Both the position numbers and the translations under genes were made by a program. 59,222 bases of DNA from Nitrospira sp. CG24C (GTDB taxonomy: Bacteria; Nitrospirota; Nitrospiria; Nitrospirales; Nitrospiraceae), in the NCBI GenBank assembly GCA_002869885.2, contig NEWR02000010.1:151491-210712 (forward strand), read 5' to 3'. Each line of letters opens with the position of its first letter. Position 1 is the stretch's first letter. The notes under the pieces were generated by a model, which made no database searches, was not told the origin of the DNA, and worked only from the letters and a program-made list of their open reading frames with translations. Below, in pieces: positions 7,071 through 15,089 of this stretch.

Positions 7071-8843
7071 ATGTCCGTCAGAACGACGACCAAGCCCTTA
7101 CGTCCGCCGAAATCTTCACGGCTTCGACTTTCAGCCCATGCCAAAATCGTCCTGCGCGGACGCTATCTAGCCAAGAACGCTGCGGGAACGATCGTCGAGA
7201 CGCCGGCCCAACTATTCTGGCGCGTCGCGACAGACATCGCACAAGCTGAACGACTCTACCCGATCGCCGGTCGGCTGCCCCACGCGGCTCAACGTTGGTA
7301 CGATTGCCTGACGCGACTCGACTTTCTCCCCAATTCTCCCGCACTCATGAACGCCGGGCGACGCCTCCAGCAACTCTCCGCCTGTTTCGTCCTCCCGGTC
7401 GAAGACTCCCTCGGTTCCATTTATGACAACCTGAAACATCAGGCGCTCATCCACCAGTCTGGCGGCGGCACAGGATTCTCGTTCAGTCATATACGCCCGC
7501 AGAACGACCTGGTGGCATCGTCAAGCGGCGTCGCCTCAGGCCCTATTTCCTTCATGCGCCTCTTCAACCTCTCGACGGACGTCATTAAGCAAGGTGGAAC
7601 CAGGCGCGGCGCGAATATGGGCATCCTCCGAATCGACCACCCGGACATCCTCGACTTCATCGCACTCAAGCAAACATCGACCGAAATGACAAATTTCAAT
7701 CTGTCGGTCGGCATCACCGATTCCTTCATGCGGGCCCTCACACGCCGTCGCACCTATGCCCTGATTAATCCCCGTACCAACAAGCCGACTAGGCGGGTCT
7801 CGGCACAACTCGTATTCGATCGGCTCGTCGAAGCGGCATGGGCCAGCGGCGAGCCAGGCCTGGTCTTTCTCGACACAATCAATCGGGCCAATCCCACTCC
7901 GCTCCTTGGACCCATCGAATCGACCAACCCTTGTGCTGAACAGCCCCTCCTGGCCTATGAGTCCTGTACCCTCGGTTCCATCAACGTCGCTAACTTCGTC
8001 TCACGAGCGGATGCAGGTCCCGCCATCGACTTCGCCCGATTGGCTGAAACCATTTCCCTTGCCGTACGCTTCCTCGACAATGCGATCGATCGCTGCCGCT
8101 TCCCGCTTCCTCGAATCGACCACATGACGAAACAAACCAGGAAGATCGGTCTGGGCATCATGGGCTTCGCCGACCTGCTGATTTCCCTCAATATTCCCTA
8201 CAACTCCGAAGCCGCGCTCCAGACAGCAAAGACCCTCATGGAGTTCTTTCAATCTCACGCCCACTTCGCATCGACAGAGCTGGCATCAGAACGCGGAGTC
8301 TTTCCTGCCTATCGAGGCAGCCGGCTCCAAACACTTCACCAGCGGCATCGAAACGCAACTGTGACCACCATCGCTCCGACCGGCAGCATCAGCCTCATTG
8401 CCGGCTGCTCGCCCGGCATTGAACCGTTATACGGCGTGCAGGAAGTCCGCCGTATTATGGACGGTGTCGTGCTGACCTCCCTTCATCCAGCCTTCGTCCG
8501 CCGCGCAGGCAAGCTCGGTCTCGATCTCGCCTTACTCCAGCCTGACCTGGCAGCGCATCCCTCCATTCAACATTTGACCCATATTCCCGAAGAGCTGCGC
8601 CGGCTGTTTGTCACGGCGCACGATGTCTCGCCCGAACATCATGTGCGTATGCAAGCGGTGTTTCAGCGATATAGCGACAGCGGTGTTTCGAAAACCATCA
8701 ATTTGCCGGCCTCGGCGACCAAGGCCGAAGTGGCCGCAGCCTTTCTGCTTGCGTACCAACTCGGATGCAAAGGCCTCACCGTCTTTCGAACAGGCAGTCG
8801 GGAGGGGCAAGTCTTTTCCTGCAGCCCCACTCACCCCTGTTGA
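7071..8843 (+). CDS. nrdJ: Adenosylcobalamin-dependent (class II) ribonucleotide reductase
   Basis: This enzyme reduces ribonucleotides to deoxyribonucleotides using a thiyl radical made with adenosylcobalamin, without oxygen dependence. Seen: the redox Cys in LSACFVLP near residue 104; the substrate loop HQSGGGTGFSFSHIRP; the active site NPCAEQ near residues 285-290 (Asn-x-Cys-x-Glu), with the partner Cys in YESCTLGSIN; and PTGSISLIAGCSPGIEP. At 590 residues it is a compact NrdJ without an N-terminal ATP-cone. It ends in CSPTHPC, a likely C-terminal cysteine pair for re-reduction. An upstream in-frame start at 6954 overlaps yjbQ and is rejected. A dispersed repeat begins 2 bp after the stop. 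Confidence 0.92.
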   Translation: MSVRTTTKPLRPPKSSRLRLSAHAKIVLRGRYLAKNAAGTIVETPAQLFWRVATDIAQAERLYPIAGRLPHAAQRWYDCLTRLDFLPNSPALMNAGRRLQQLSACFVLPVEDSLGSIYDNLKHQALIHQSGGGTGFSFSHIRPQNDLVASSSGVASGPISFMRLFNLSTDVIKQGGTRRGANMGILRIDHPDILDFIALKQTSTEMTNFNLSVGITDSFMRALTRRRTYALINPRTNKPTRRVSAQLVFDRLVEAAWASGEPGLVFLDTINRANPTPLLGPIESTNPCAEQPLLAYESCTLGSINVANFVSRADAGPAIDFARLAETISLAVRFLDNAIDRCRFPLPRIDHMTKQTRKIGLGIMGFADLLISLNIPYNSEAALQTAKTLMEFFQSHAHFASTELASERGVFPAYRGSRLQTLHQRHRNATVTTIAPTGSISLIAGCSPGIEPLYGVQEVRRIMDGVVLTSLHPAFVRRAGKLGLDLALLQPDLAAHPSIQHLTHIPEELRRLFVTAHDVSPEHHVRMQAVFQRYSDSGVSKTINLPASATKAEVAAAFLLAYQLGCKGLTVFRTGSREGQVFSCSPTHPC

Positions 8844-8845
8844 AC

Positions 8846-9034
8846 CTAGCCCGCATTATTCATGAGCGCTTCTGCTGCAATCGCCGATGTTCAGGCGAGA
8901 GGCACGGGGCTAGAGGCCAGGAGCGAAGACTTCCGATCGGAAACACGGCTGTTTCCTCTAGCCCCTAGCCTCGCGCCCATGTCCTGGCCTACTGGCACGA
9001 TTTCGCGACGAACCGTCATGAACAATGTGGGCTC
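8846..9034. repeat. Palindromic element with terminal inverted repeats (about 189 bp)
   Basis: The outer arms AGCCCGCATTATTCATGA (8848-8865) and TCATGAACAATGTGGGCT (9017-9034) are inverse complements with two mismatches. Inside, a region with GGCACGGGGCTAGAGG pairs with CCTCTAGCCCCTAGCC. The whole unit can fold into a nested hairpin between nrdJ and the next gene. It carries no ORF. It looks like a MITE-sized or REP-like element; a solo end exists at 5414-5438. Confidence 0.7.
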
Positions 9035-9145
9035 TCTACTCTTACGCGCAATTCCTCGACAAAATTGACAGCACGGAGCGATGGTGATAGGTATTTTCAC
9101 AGACTAGTCTACGTGGGGTCGAATCGCTCAGTAGGGAGGTGCTTG

Positions 9146-9874
9146 ATGGCTGCGCTCGTTGGGAACCTGACTTCGGTCCTGAATCCCTTTGATTGGACTC
9201 TTCTTTTCGCTCGCCAACCAGAACCAGACTTGGAATTCACGGACGAGGAACTTGATCAAACAATGGCCACAAAGGCACGGGGTCCGGTGAATCCCCGCAA
9301 GAAACCCAGTAAGGGAAGCCCGGTGCTCTGGCTACTGATCCTGGTTCTTGTCGGCGGTATTGGCTATGTCTCTATGGAACCGGACATGGTGACAGAATGG
9401 TTGAGTCCCTATCTGGGTGAGAACACCCCCTCACCAATGGCCATGAAACCGAAACCGTTGGCCTCGACGCCCGCACCGCAAGCCGTTCCCAGTCCGAGTA
9501 CCGTTGCTCCAGCCCCATTGGCTCCTACAACTTCTCCAGCAGCTCCCGCCACTGCCGTCACTACTGCGGCTCCGGCAAATGCTCCACTGCCTCAAACGGC
9601 AGCGAAACCCGCGGCACCAGTCGACCCGCCTCTCGACCCAATGTTCAGTGAAGGACAAAGAGTGACTGTTACGGGAGACCAAGTGGCTCCCGGCGGAAGC
9701 ATTCCGCTGTTCGCAGATTCATTGAGCATCAAGCCAGGGCCGATCGTTCGTCCCGGGATCTCGCTCACGGTCGTGGACGGCGATCTCCAGCCAAGCGGCT
9801 GGATGTATTTGGTACGTACTGACGAAGGTGCAAATGGCTGGGTCTCGGAAAAACGTCTGCGCCTGAAGTTCTGA
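9146..9874 (+). CDS. Single-pass membrane protein with Ala/Pro linker and C-terminal SH3-like domain
   Basis: ATG 9146 follows GGGAGG by about seven bases, which sets the start at MAALVGNLTSVLNP; the longer reading frame from 9065 has no such site. A basic stretch (PRKKPSKGS) precedes one membrane span, LWLLILVLVGGIGYV, at about residues 65-80. A long Ala/Pro/Thr-rich linker then runs to about residue 175. The final 70 residues (VTVTGDQV...IPLFADS...WMYLVRTDEGANGWVSEKRLRL) look like a bacterial SH3-like fold, which often binds peptidoglycan or other proteins. With the linker it probably reaches into the periplasm. Exact role unknown. Confidence 0.65.
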   Translation: MAALVGNLTSVLNPFDWTLLFARQPEPDLEFTDEELDQTMATKARGPVNPRKKPSKGSPVLWLLILVLVGGIGYVSMEPDMVTEWLSPYLGENTPSPMAMKPKPLASTPAPQAVPSPSTVAPAPLAPTTSPAAPATAVTTAAPANAPLPQTAAKPAAPVDPPLDPMFSEGQRVTVTGDQVAPGGSIPLFADSLSIKPGPIVRPGISLTVVDGDLQPSGWMYLVRTDEGANGWVSEKRLRLKF

Positions 9875-9927
9875 CCCTTCCGTTTTTCTCACGCGAATAG
9901 CCCCTACTGGATAGACACTTTCTCGCC

Positions 9928-9955
9928 TTTTCAAGCGATCTCCCTGTGCTATAAT
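9928..9955 (+). promoter_or_regulatory. Predicted sigma-70 promoter with extended -10
   Basis: TGCTATAAT (TATAAT at 9950-9955) is a strong extended -10. TTTTCA at 9928-9933 is a weak -35 at 16 bp. It would start a transcript about 40 bases before the HAD gene. Confidence 0.45.
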
Positions 9956-10002
9956 CCGCCCGTTTTCTGTTCCCTACCACACCCACAGGTTGAGTCGATT
10001 CC

Positions 10003-10698
10003 ATGGCTGCACTCACAGCGATTATTTTTGACTTCGATGGTGTGATCGCGGACACCGAGCCCCTCCATTTCTCCGGCTTTCGCCAGACGCTTGAAGAAAT
10101 CGGCATCAGCCTGACTGAATCAGACTATTACGCCAACTACTTGGGGTACGACGATCGGGGCTGCTTCATCGCAGCGCTCAACGCGCACCAACGCCCCATT
10201 GACCCTGCCGCCCTCTCACAACTGATGCAACGAAAAGCCCATGCCTATCTGGCATCGGTGAAGGATCACCTGGTCATTTTCCCCGGGGTGCGCGAGTTCG
10301 TGCGTGAAGCCGCCGCCACCTACCCTTTAGCCATCGCGTCCGGCGCCCTCCGCCATGAGATCGACGTGATTCTTGAACAGGCCGGGCTTCATAAAGAATT
10401 TTTTCACATCACCAGCGCAGAAGACGTGACCAGAGGAAAGCCCGATCCGGACCCCTTTCTCCACGCTCTCAACGGATTGAATCGACAACGCCGAGAGCAG
10501 GCGATCACCGCCGGATCCTGTTTGGTGATTGAGGACTCCATCCCTGGTATCCGTGCCGCAAAAACTGCGGGAATGAAAGTTCTCGCCGTAGCGAACACAC
10601 ACACGACCCATGACCTGCATGAAGCCCATGCAGTCATCCACAGTCTTTCAGAGGTTCGCCTCAGCGAACTCCGCACTCGCTTATGGCCCGGCGCCTAA
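10003..10698 (+). CDS. HAD-superfamily phosphatase, beta-phosphoglucomutase-like
   Basis: The protein has 231 residues. Motif I FDFDGVIADTEP carries both catalytic Asp residues. A four-helix cap (residues 15-85) follows, then motif II IASGA, the motif III Lys in RGKPDPDPF, and motif IV VIEDSIPGIRAAKTAGM. This is the subfamily I pattern of phosphoglycolate phosphatase/beta-phosphoglucomutase-like enzymes. The actual substrate cannot be named from sequence. It is followed 12 bp later by a cobalamin-binding-protein homologue and is probably co-transcribed with it. Confidence 0.87.
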   Translation: MAALTAIIFDFDGVIADTEPLHFSGFRQTLEEIGISLTESDYYANYLGYDDRGCFIAALNAHQRPIDPAALSQLMQRKAHAYLASVKDHLVIFPGVREFVREAAATYPLAIASGALRHEIDVILEQAGLHKEFFHITSAEDVTRGKPDPDPFLHALNGLNRQRREQAITAGSCLVIEDSIPGIRAAKTAGMKVLAVANTHTTHDLHEAHAVIHSLSEVRLSELRTRLWPGA

Positions 10699-10710
10699 GA
10701 GCTGAATGAT

Positions 10711-11523
10711 ATGAGAATTTGCTCGCTGCTTCCCAGTGCAACCGAGGTGATTGCCGCACTCGGTCTGCGCGATGAACTGGTCGGAGTCAGTCACGAGTGC
10801 GACTATCCGCCATCTGTCAGAAGCGTGCCCATCATGGTTGAACCGATGATTCCCTCTGATGGACTGGCCAGCGATGACATCGACAGACAAGTGCGTCAGC
10901 TTGTCGCCTCGGGACAACGCCTCTACCGGCTAAAAGACCACCTCATGCGAGAAGCACGACCCGATCTGGTGCTATCTCAAGACCTCTGCCACGTCTGCGC
11001 CGTTACGCCAGATCAACTGCATGACGCCCTTCGCTCCATGCCTCACCAACCGACCATCCTCACATTGAACCCCAGTACGGTCAATGACGTGATCGATGAT
11101 GTCGTACGGATCGGCGATGCCGCTAGTCGGTCGTCGGAGGGCCATCGTCTCGCCGCGCACTTGCGTGACCGACTCGAGGCGGTGCACCGTCGCGTCCAGA
11201 ACATTGCTCATTGCCCTCGCGTAGTCTGTATCGAATGGCTCTCTCCATTGTTTGTCGCAGGCCATTGGGTGCCGGAGATGGTCCAGCTAGCCGGCGGCCA
11301 GGATGTCCTCGCCCAGCCTGGGAGCCCCTCGCGAGTTGTGACCTGGGACGAGGTCTTGGCCGCGGCTCCGGACGTCCTCATCGTGATGCCCTGCGGATTT
11401 TCCGTTGAACGGACGCACAGAGAGCTGCTCCAACTGATGCAACAACCGGGTCAATGGCAGCTTTCGCCTACGTTAGCCGAACAGGCTCGGCGAGTTTACA
11501 GGCTGAGAGCACGCGCGGCGTAG
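10711..11523 (+). CDS. Cobalamin-binding (BtuF-like) protein without signal peptide, short C terminus
   Basis: The sequence opens MRICSLLPSATEVIAALGL, then GVSHECDYP, LVLSQDLCHVCAVT, CIEWLSPLFVAGHWVPEMVQLAGG and WDEVLAAAPDVLIVMPCGF. This is the helical-backbone binding-protein fold of a group related to BtuF. There is no signal sequence, so it is cytoplasmic as encoded; homologues of this subgroup commonly also lack one. In homologues I remember, the chain continues past RVY with a segment like 'AVDGNAYFSRPGPR...LLHP'. Here it stops after RVYRLRARAA, about 25-30 residues early, and I see no continuation in another frame. It may still fold, or be decaying. A B12-dependent NrdJ lies 2 kb upstream. 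Confidence 0.75.
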   Translation: MRICSLLPSATEVIAALGLRDELVGVSHECDYPPSVRSVPIMVEPMIPSDGLASDDIDRQVRQLVASGQRLYRLKDHLMREARPDLVLSQDLCHVCAVTPDQLHDALRSMPHQPTILTLNPSTVNDVIDDVVRIGDAASRSSEGHRLAAHLRDRLEAVHRRVQNIAHCPRVVCIEWLSPLFVAGHWVPEMVQLAGGQDVLAQPGSPSRVVTWDEVLAAAPDVLIVMPCGFSVERTHRELLQLMQQPGQWQLSPTLAEQARRVYRLRARAA

Positions 11524-11677
11524 TTGGGTGATTCAGGAGGTCTTGCGGCGGCACGCATCCTCCCGAGCGACCGTCCCCTGCTGGCAAGAGCAGAAGCAAC
11601 AGCGGGCGTCGATCCGGACTGATTCTAGAATTTTGCTTTGATCGCGGGTGAAGAGCTTGAATCGAAAGCAGAGAAAT

Positions 11678-11959
11678 TTAACTGGCGAGCTTGTGAAAGG
11701 AAAGGCCTGTCATGTCGAGGTCTTTGCCGACGCGGAACAGCCGTTCGACTGCATCGCTGATCTTGAGGGCTGTCTTGCCTGGCACGCTCCTCGTCCCGCA
11801 ACGTCCGCAGAGTATCGCGTTGACGTTTTCCACATCGGCATAAAACCCACCGCGTTCGAAGTGTAACGTGGTCCTGCCCCGGCGCATGGCTGTGCCGCAC
11901 TCAGGACAGGCCTTGCTGCCTATCGCTTTCGTTTTTTTCGAATTTGGCTTTTTATCCAT
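11678..11959 (-). CDS. YgiT-type (MqsA N-domain-like) zinc-finger protein
   Basis: The protein has 93 residues. Two CxxC zinc knuckles, CPECG and CGRCG, enclose LHFERGGFYADVENVNAILC, followed by TALKISDAVERLF. This is the zinc-binding domain of YgiT/MqsA-type antitoxins. The DNA-binding HTH half of MqsA is absent, and no toxin gene is next to it on either side. It may be a solitary regulator or the remnant of a toxin-antitoxin pair. A basic N terminus (KKPNSKKTKAIGSK) precedes the fingers. Confidence 0.75.
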   Translation of the reverse strand: MDKKPNSKKTKAIGSKACPECGTAMRRGRTTLHFERGGFYADVENVNAILCGRCGTRSVPGKTALKISDAVERLFRVGKDLDMTGLSFHKLAS

Positions 11960-12091
11960 TGGTCCCGTTGGGGAACGTACGTGGTGACAATGTTCATCTA
12001 TCTCCCAGCGCTAAACTCTACCAGAACGTGAATAGGAATCGCATCAGCATTATGAAGAAAGAACAATACAGCCCTTCACGGCTTATTTCCA

Positions 12092-12272
12092 GGTCCGATG
12101 CCGAGGCTCAGAGCGGACATCACCGGAGGAGCGGGGACCCGTCGAGGCTCCGCTGAGAAGGAAAGCGGAAACTGACCGAGTCCGCGAGGAAATTTCCGAA
12201 GGCTTCCGCTCAGCGGAGCCCGAACGGGTCGCTCCGGGAGGTGTGGGAGCGGTTGAGCCTCGGCATCGGACC
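12092..12272. repeat. Long palindromic element, 181 bp, with perfect 19-bp terminal inverted repeats
   Basis: The left end GGTCCGATGCCGAGGCTCA (12092-12110) and right end TGAGCCTCGGCATCGGACC (12254-12272) are exact inverse complements. The interior pairs further: GGCTCCGCTGAG with CTCAGCGGAGCC, and GACCCG with CGGGTC. The whole unit can form one long, nearly continuous hairpin with a small apical region near 12165-12195. No ORF. It could be a non-autonomous mobile element or a structured RNA. Confidence 0.8.
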
Positions 12273-12297
12273 ACGTCCGAGGTATTGAGGCATGAGG

Positions 12298-12750
12298 TTA
12301 TGCTTTTGATTTGACTGTCGAGGAGGCGTCTGAATCAGCGGCTTCGCCACCTTCTTCGGCAGGCCTCTCTTCTTCCGGCACGTCGAACCACTGCACCAAC
12401 ATCTCGTCCCACCAGGTTTCATCGATCTCTTTCCCAGGATCGCTGCCCAAAAACGCTACATCATCCTTCGTGACATCTGGACCGACAAGCTGCGGTTGGA
12501 ACTTGGCTCGATCGATGACTTCCTTCGTCGCATACCCTCCGATAATCCAGGAATCAGGATCGGCCCGGCGCGACTTGTAGGCCTTGAGCTCGATCTTGAG
12601 ATACATGAAAATCTGCTGTTGCGCAGGATCCCCCACACCGGATTGAGGAAGCCCCAAGGTCTTCTCTATCTTTTTGCGCCAATGTCGGTCGTCATAACGC
12701 GACGTAATCAGCTGGAGCATGGTCTTTCCGAGTTCGGCATCGAGTGGCAT
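12298..12750 (-). CDS. Hypothetical protein, 150 aa, acidic C terminus
   Basis: ATG 12750 (MPLDAELGKTMLQL) is preceded by AAGGAG with a five-base spacer, which favours it over the GTG two codons upstream. The N-terminal half reads LITSRYDDRHWRKKIEKTLGLPQ...QQQIFMYLKIELKAYKSRRADPDSWIIGGYATKEVIDRA. The C-terminal part is acidic (DETWWDEMLVQWFDVPEEERPAEEGGEAADSD). There is no signal or membrane segment. I do not recognise the family. Codon use matches its neighbours. Confidence 0.65.
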   Translation of the reverse strand: MPLDAELGKTMLQLITSRYDDRHWRKKIEKTLGLPQSGVGDPAQQQIFMYLKIELKAYKSRRADPDSWIIGGYATKEVIDRAKFQPQLVGPDVTKDDVAFLGSDPGKEIDETWWDEMLVQWFDVPEEERPAEEGGEAADSDASSTVKSKA

Positions 12751-12767
12751 GAACACTCCTTCGTGTC

Positions 12768-12858
12768 GTCACGTCTTCAAGTCAGAACGTCATCAAGTCA
12801 TTAATTATGTCGGAAACCCACGACTTGACGACTTGATGACATTTAGACTTGAAGACTT
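12768..12858. repeat. Iterated-word hairpin H4 (GACTTGA/GACGTCA dialect)
   Basis: The left arm GTCTTCAAGTCAGAACGTCA is followed by TCAAGTCAT. The right arm contains GACTTGACGACTTGATGAC and AGACTTGAAGACTT. It shares its words with H6 at 21011. It lies between two minus-strand genes. Confidence 0.8.
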
Positions 12859-12864
12859 AACCCC

Positions 12865-13572
12865 TCACGATTTCAAATGTTGACCGAAGAACGATAGCGT
12901 CCGCGTCCAAGCGTCTTTGGCTGCCTCCGGACGATACACGGTCTTATCTGTATCCCTGAAGAAAGCATGAGGCGCGCCGGGATAGGTCTTGATCTCACCA
13001 GCTTTACTATACTTTTTGAAGCCTGCCGCGAGCCGTTGAACATCCGTCTTGGTAATCCAGCCGTCATCCTCCCCATAAAAGTACAGGACAGGAGCCGACA
13101 GCTGTTGCAGCGGTGCATCGGGATTCGGCACCTGACCATAGAACGGTACAGCCGCCTTCACATCTTTGTTCACGCAAGGCAGCATGAGTGCGTAGGAACC
13201 TCCCATGCAGAATCCGGTCACCCCGATTCTCGCGGCGTCGACTTCAGGAACGGACTTCAGATAGGCGACGGTGGCGTTCAGATCCTTAAGTCCATCTTCT
13301 TGTTTGAGCGTATTCATCAATTTGCCCGCCTCGGCAGGATCGGTGGTAAGGGCGTTCCCCAATCGGGAGTACAGATCCGGAGCGATTGCCACATACCCCT
13401 CTGCAGCATAGCGACATGCCACGTCCTTGATGTGGTCGGTCAGTCCCCACCATTCCTGAATCACGATGATCGCAGGGCGTCGCTCCTTGGTCTGCGGGGC
13501 TGCCACATAGGCCCGCATCGTTACCTTGTCGCTGGGATACTGGACCAGTGTTTCTCTGATTGACTCAGCCAT
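12865..13572 (-). CDS. Dienelactone hydrolase family protein
   Basis: This 235-residue alpha/beta hydrolase has EWWGL (oxyanion/Glu region), YVAIAPDLYSR, the nucleophile elbow GFCMGG with Cys as in dienelactone hydrolase, the acid residue in YFYGEDDGWI and the catalytic His in GAPHAFFRD. The Cys-Asp-His set is complete. Family members hydrolyse dienelactone in aromatic degradation, but many act on other esters; no pathway genes are nearby. It is cytoplasmic with no signal. GGAGG precedes ATG 13572 at the right distance. Confidence 0.9.
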   Translation of the reverse strand: MAESIRETLVQYPSDKVTMRAYVAAPQTKERRPAIIVIQEWWGLTDHIKDVACRYAAEGYVAIAPDLYSRLGNALTTDPAEAGKLMNTLKQEDGLKDLNATVAYLKSVPEVDAARIGVTGFCMGGSYALMLPCVNKDVKAAVPFYGQVPNPDAPLQQLSAPVLYFYGEDDGWITKTDVQRLAAGFKKYSKAGEIKTYPGAPHAFFRDTDKTVYRPEAAKDAWTRTLSFFGQHLKS

Positions 13573-13595
13573 AAGGCACCTCCGCGCTGGTGCAA

Positions 13596-13708
13596 GTTTT
13601 GAGTTGTAAGTTCTGAGTGCTGAGTTAACAACTCCGAGTTAAGAATCTATCTCGTTCCTCAATCTTCAACTCAAAACTCAGCACTTAGAACTCAGAACTG
13701 GCAACTCG
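13596..13708. repeat. Iterated-word hairpin H5 (GAGTTCT dialect)
   Basis: The left arm 13596-13641 repeats GAGTTGTAAGTTCTGAG and TGCTGAGTTAACAACTC. The right arm 13663-13708 repeats CAACTCAAAACTCAGCAC and TTAGAACTCAGAACTGG. Same words as H11 in the rRNA operon. It lies between tldE and the dienelactone hydrolase gene. Confidence 0.85.
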
Positions 13709-13721
13709 CCGCGAAACGCGG

Positions 13722-15089
13722 CTAGTTGCCCGCCACCATCATCTCTGTAATCTTCACGGTCGGGCTCGCAATGCGGCCACGGAGCACGAGGTCGCTGCCA
13801 ATCATTTCTATTCCTGCAAACATGTCCTTCAGATTGCCCGCAATCGTGATCTCTTCAACTGGATAGGCCAACTCGCCTCCTTCGATCCAAAACCCAGAGG
13901 CTCCTCGCGAATAATCACCGGTCACCATGTTGATGCCGAAGCCGATGAGGTCCGTGACATACAGACCCTGTTTCACCGTCTTGATGATGTCTTGCGCTGT
14001 CTTCGTCCCTGGCGCGAGATAGAAATTCGTGGGACCGACCGACGGATTTTCACCGACGCTGCGCGAGGCATTGCCGGTCGAGGCCAACCCGAGCTTCCTC
14101 CCTGAGTAAGTATCGAGCAGGTAGCTTTTCAACCGCCCTCGCTCCACCACTGTCGTCTTCCTGGTCGGCAGACCTTCCCCGTCGAATGGTCGAGAGCCCA
14201 AGCCTCCGACCACGCGCCCATCGTCGTAAACCGTGACATAGTCCGGAGCCAGCGGTTTATCTAATTGGCCAGCCAGGAACGACGCCCCTTTATAGAGTGC
14301 GTACCCTGACACCGCGCTGCAGAGATTTCCCATGAGACTTCCGGCCGTTTCCGGATCGAAAACGACAGGAACTCGCTGCGTCGACACTTTCCTCGCTCCG
14401 AGCTTTCGCACGGTCCGCCGCGCCGCTTCCAGCCCCACCATCTCCGGAGAGTCCAGCTTGGCGAATTTTCGCCGCACATCGTACCAGGAATCGCGCTGCA
14501 TGGCCCCTGTCACCGGGTCGGTCGCAATGGGCGACACCGACATGGAGAAGCTGGAACTCTGGTACTCTCCCAGGAATCCGTGACTGTTGCCCAACACCAC
14601 GCGTCCTGAGGAGGAGTCGAAGTCGCCCCCTTCAGAATTCGTCACGCGCTCATCCGTTGACATGGCGGCAGCCTCTACCCGTTTGGCCAATTCAATCTGC
14701 TGTTCCGTATTCAGTCTCGTGGAATCGTAGAGATCCAAGTCCGGCCTCTCTCCCGCCATCTGATCCGCCGCGGGCAAGCCGGATACCGGATCTTCCACGA
14801 CGGCCCTCGCCAGAGTACAGGTCTCGGCGACAAGTTGATCCAATGACTCTGCTGAAAAATCGGATGTGGAGGTACTGGCGGAACGTTTTCCGACAAACAC
14901 GCGCAAGCCGAGACGTTTCTCCCGCGCTTTTGTGAGGCGATCGACCGCGCCCAACCTGACTTGCACCGAAAAGGTTTCGCCGTCGGCAATAATGATATCC
15001 GCTTCCGTCGCCCCGCCCCGCTTCGCCTTGCCCAAGAGGTCCAACGCAAGTTGGCTATATCCGTCGCGCTGTTGTATCTGCTGATTCAT
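13722..15089 (-). CDS. tldE: TldE/PmbA, partner subunit of the TldD peptidase
   Basis: The protein has 455 residues, the usual length. It reads ADIIIADGETFSVQVRLGAVDRLTKAREKRLGLRVFVGKRSAS near the N terminus. The C terminus contains LLDTYSGRKLGLASTGNASR, GINMVTGDYSRGASGFWIEGGELAYPVEEITIAGNL and the terminal RIASPTVKITEMMVAG. TldE lacks the HExxxH zinc motif and pairs with TldD to form the active heterodimer that degrades unfolded peptides, and in other organisms matures microcins or CcdA. Its ATG overlaps the tldD stop by 4 bp, consistent with stoichiometric translation. Confidence 0.93.
   Translation of the reverse strand: MNQQIQQRDGYSQLALDLLGKAKRGGATEADIIIADGETFSVQVRLGAVDRLTKAREKRLGLRVFVGKRSASTSTSDFSAESLDQLVAETCTLARAVVEDPVSGLPAADQMAGERPDLDLYDSTRLNTEQQIELAKRVEAAAMSTDERVTNSEGGDFDSSSGRVVLGNSHGFLGEYQSSSFSMSVSPIATDPVTGAMQRDSWYDVRRKFAKLDSPEMVGLEAARRTVRKLGARKVSTQRVPVVFDPETAGSLMGNLCSAVSGYALYKGASFLAGQLDKPLAPDYVTVYDDGRVVGGLGSRPFDGEGLPTRKTTVVERGRLKSYLLDTYSGRKLGLASTGNASRSVGENPSVGPTNFYLAPGTKTAQDIIKTVKQGLYVTDLIGFGINMVTGDYSRGASGFWIEGGELAYPVEEITIAGNLKDMFAGIEMIGSDLVLRGRIASPTVKITEMMVAGN

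Noticed and set aside
9035..10710. A cobalamin riboswitch for the B12-linked genes nrdJ and the BtuF-like gene
   Set aside because: No B12-box-like sequence or long structured leader was seen before either gene; the gaps are too short.
13596..13708. Regularly repeated words that could suggest a CRISPR array
   Set aside because: The units are degenerate 7-9 mers without unique spacers, the arms are inverted rather than direct, and no cas gene is present.
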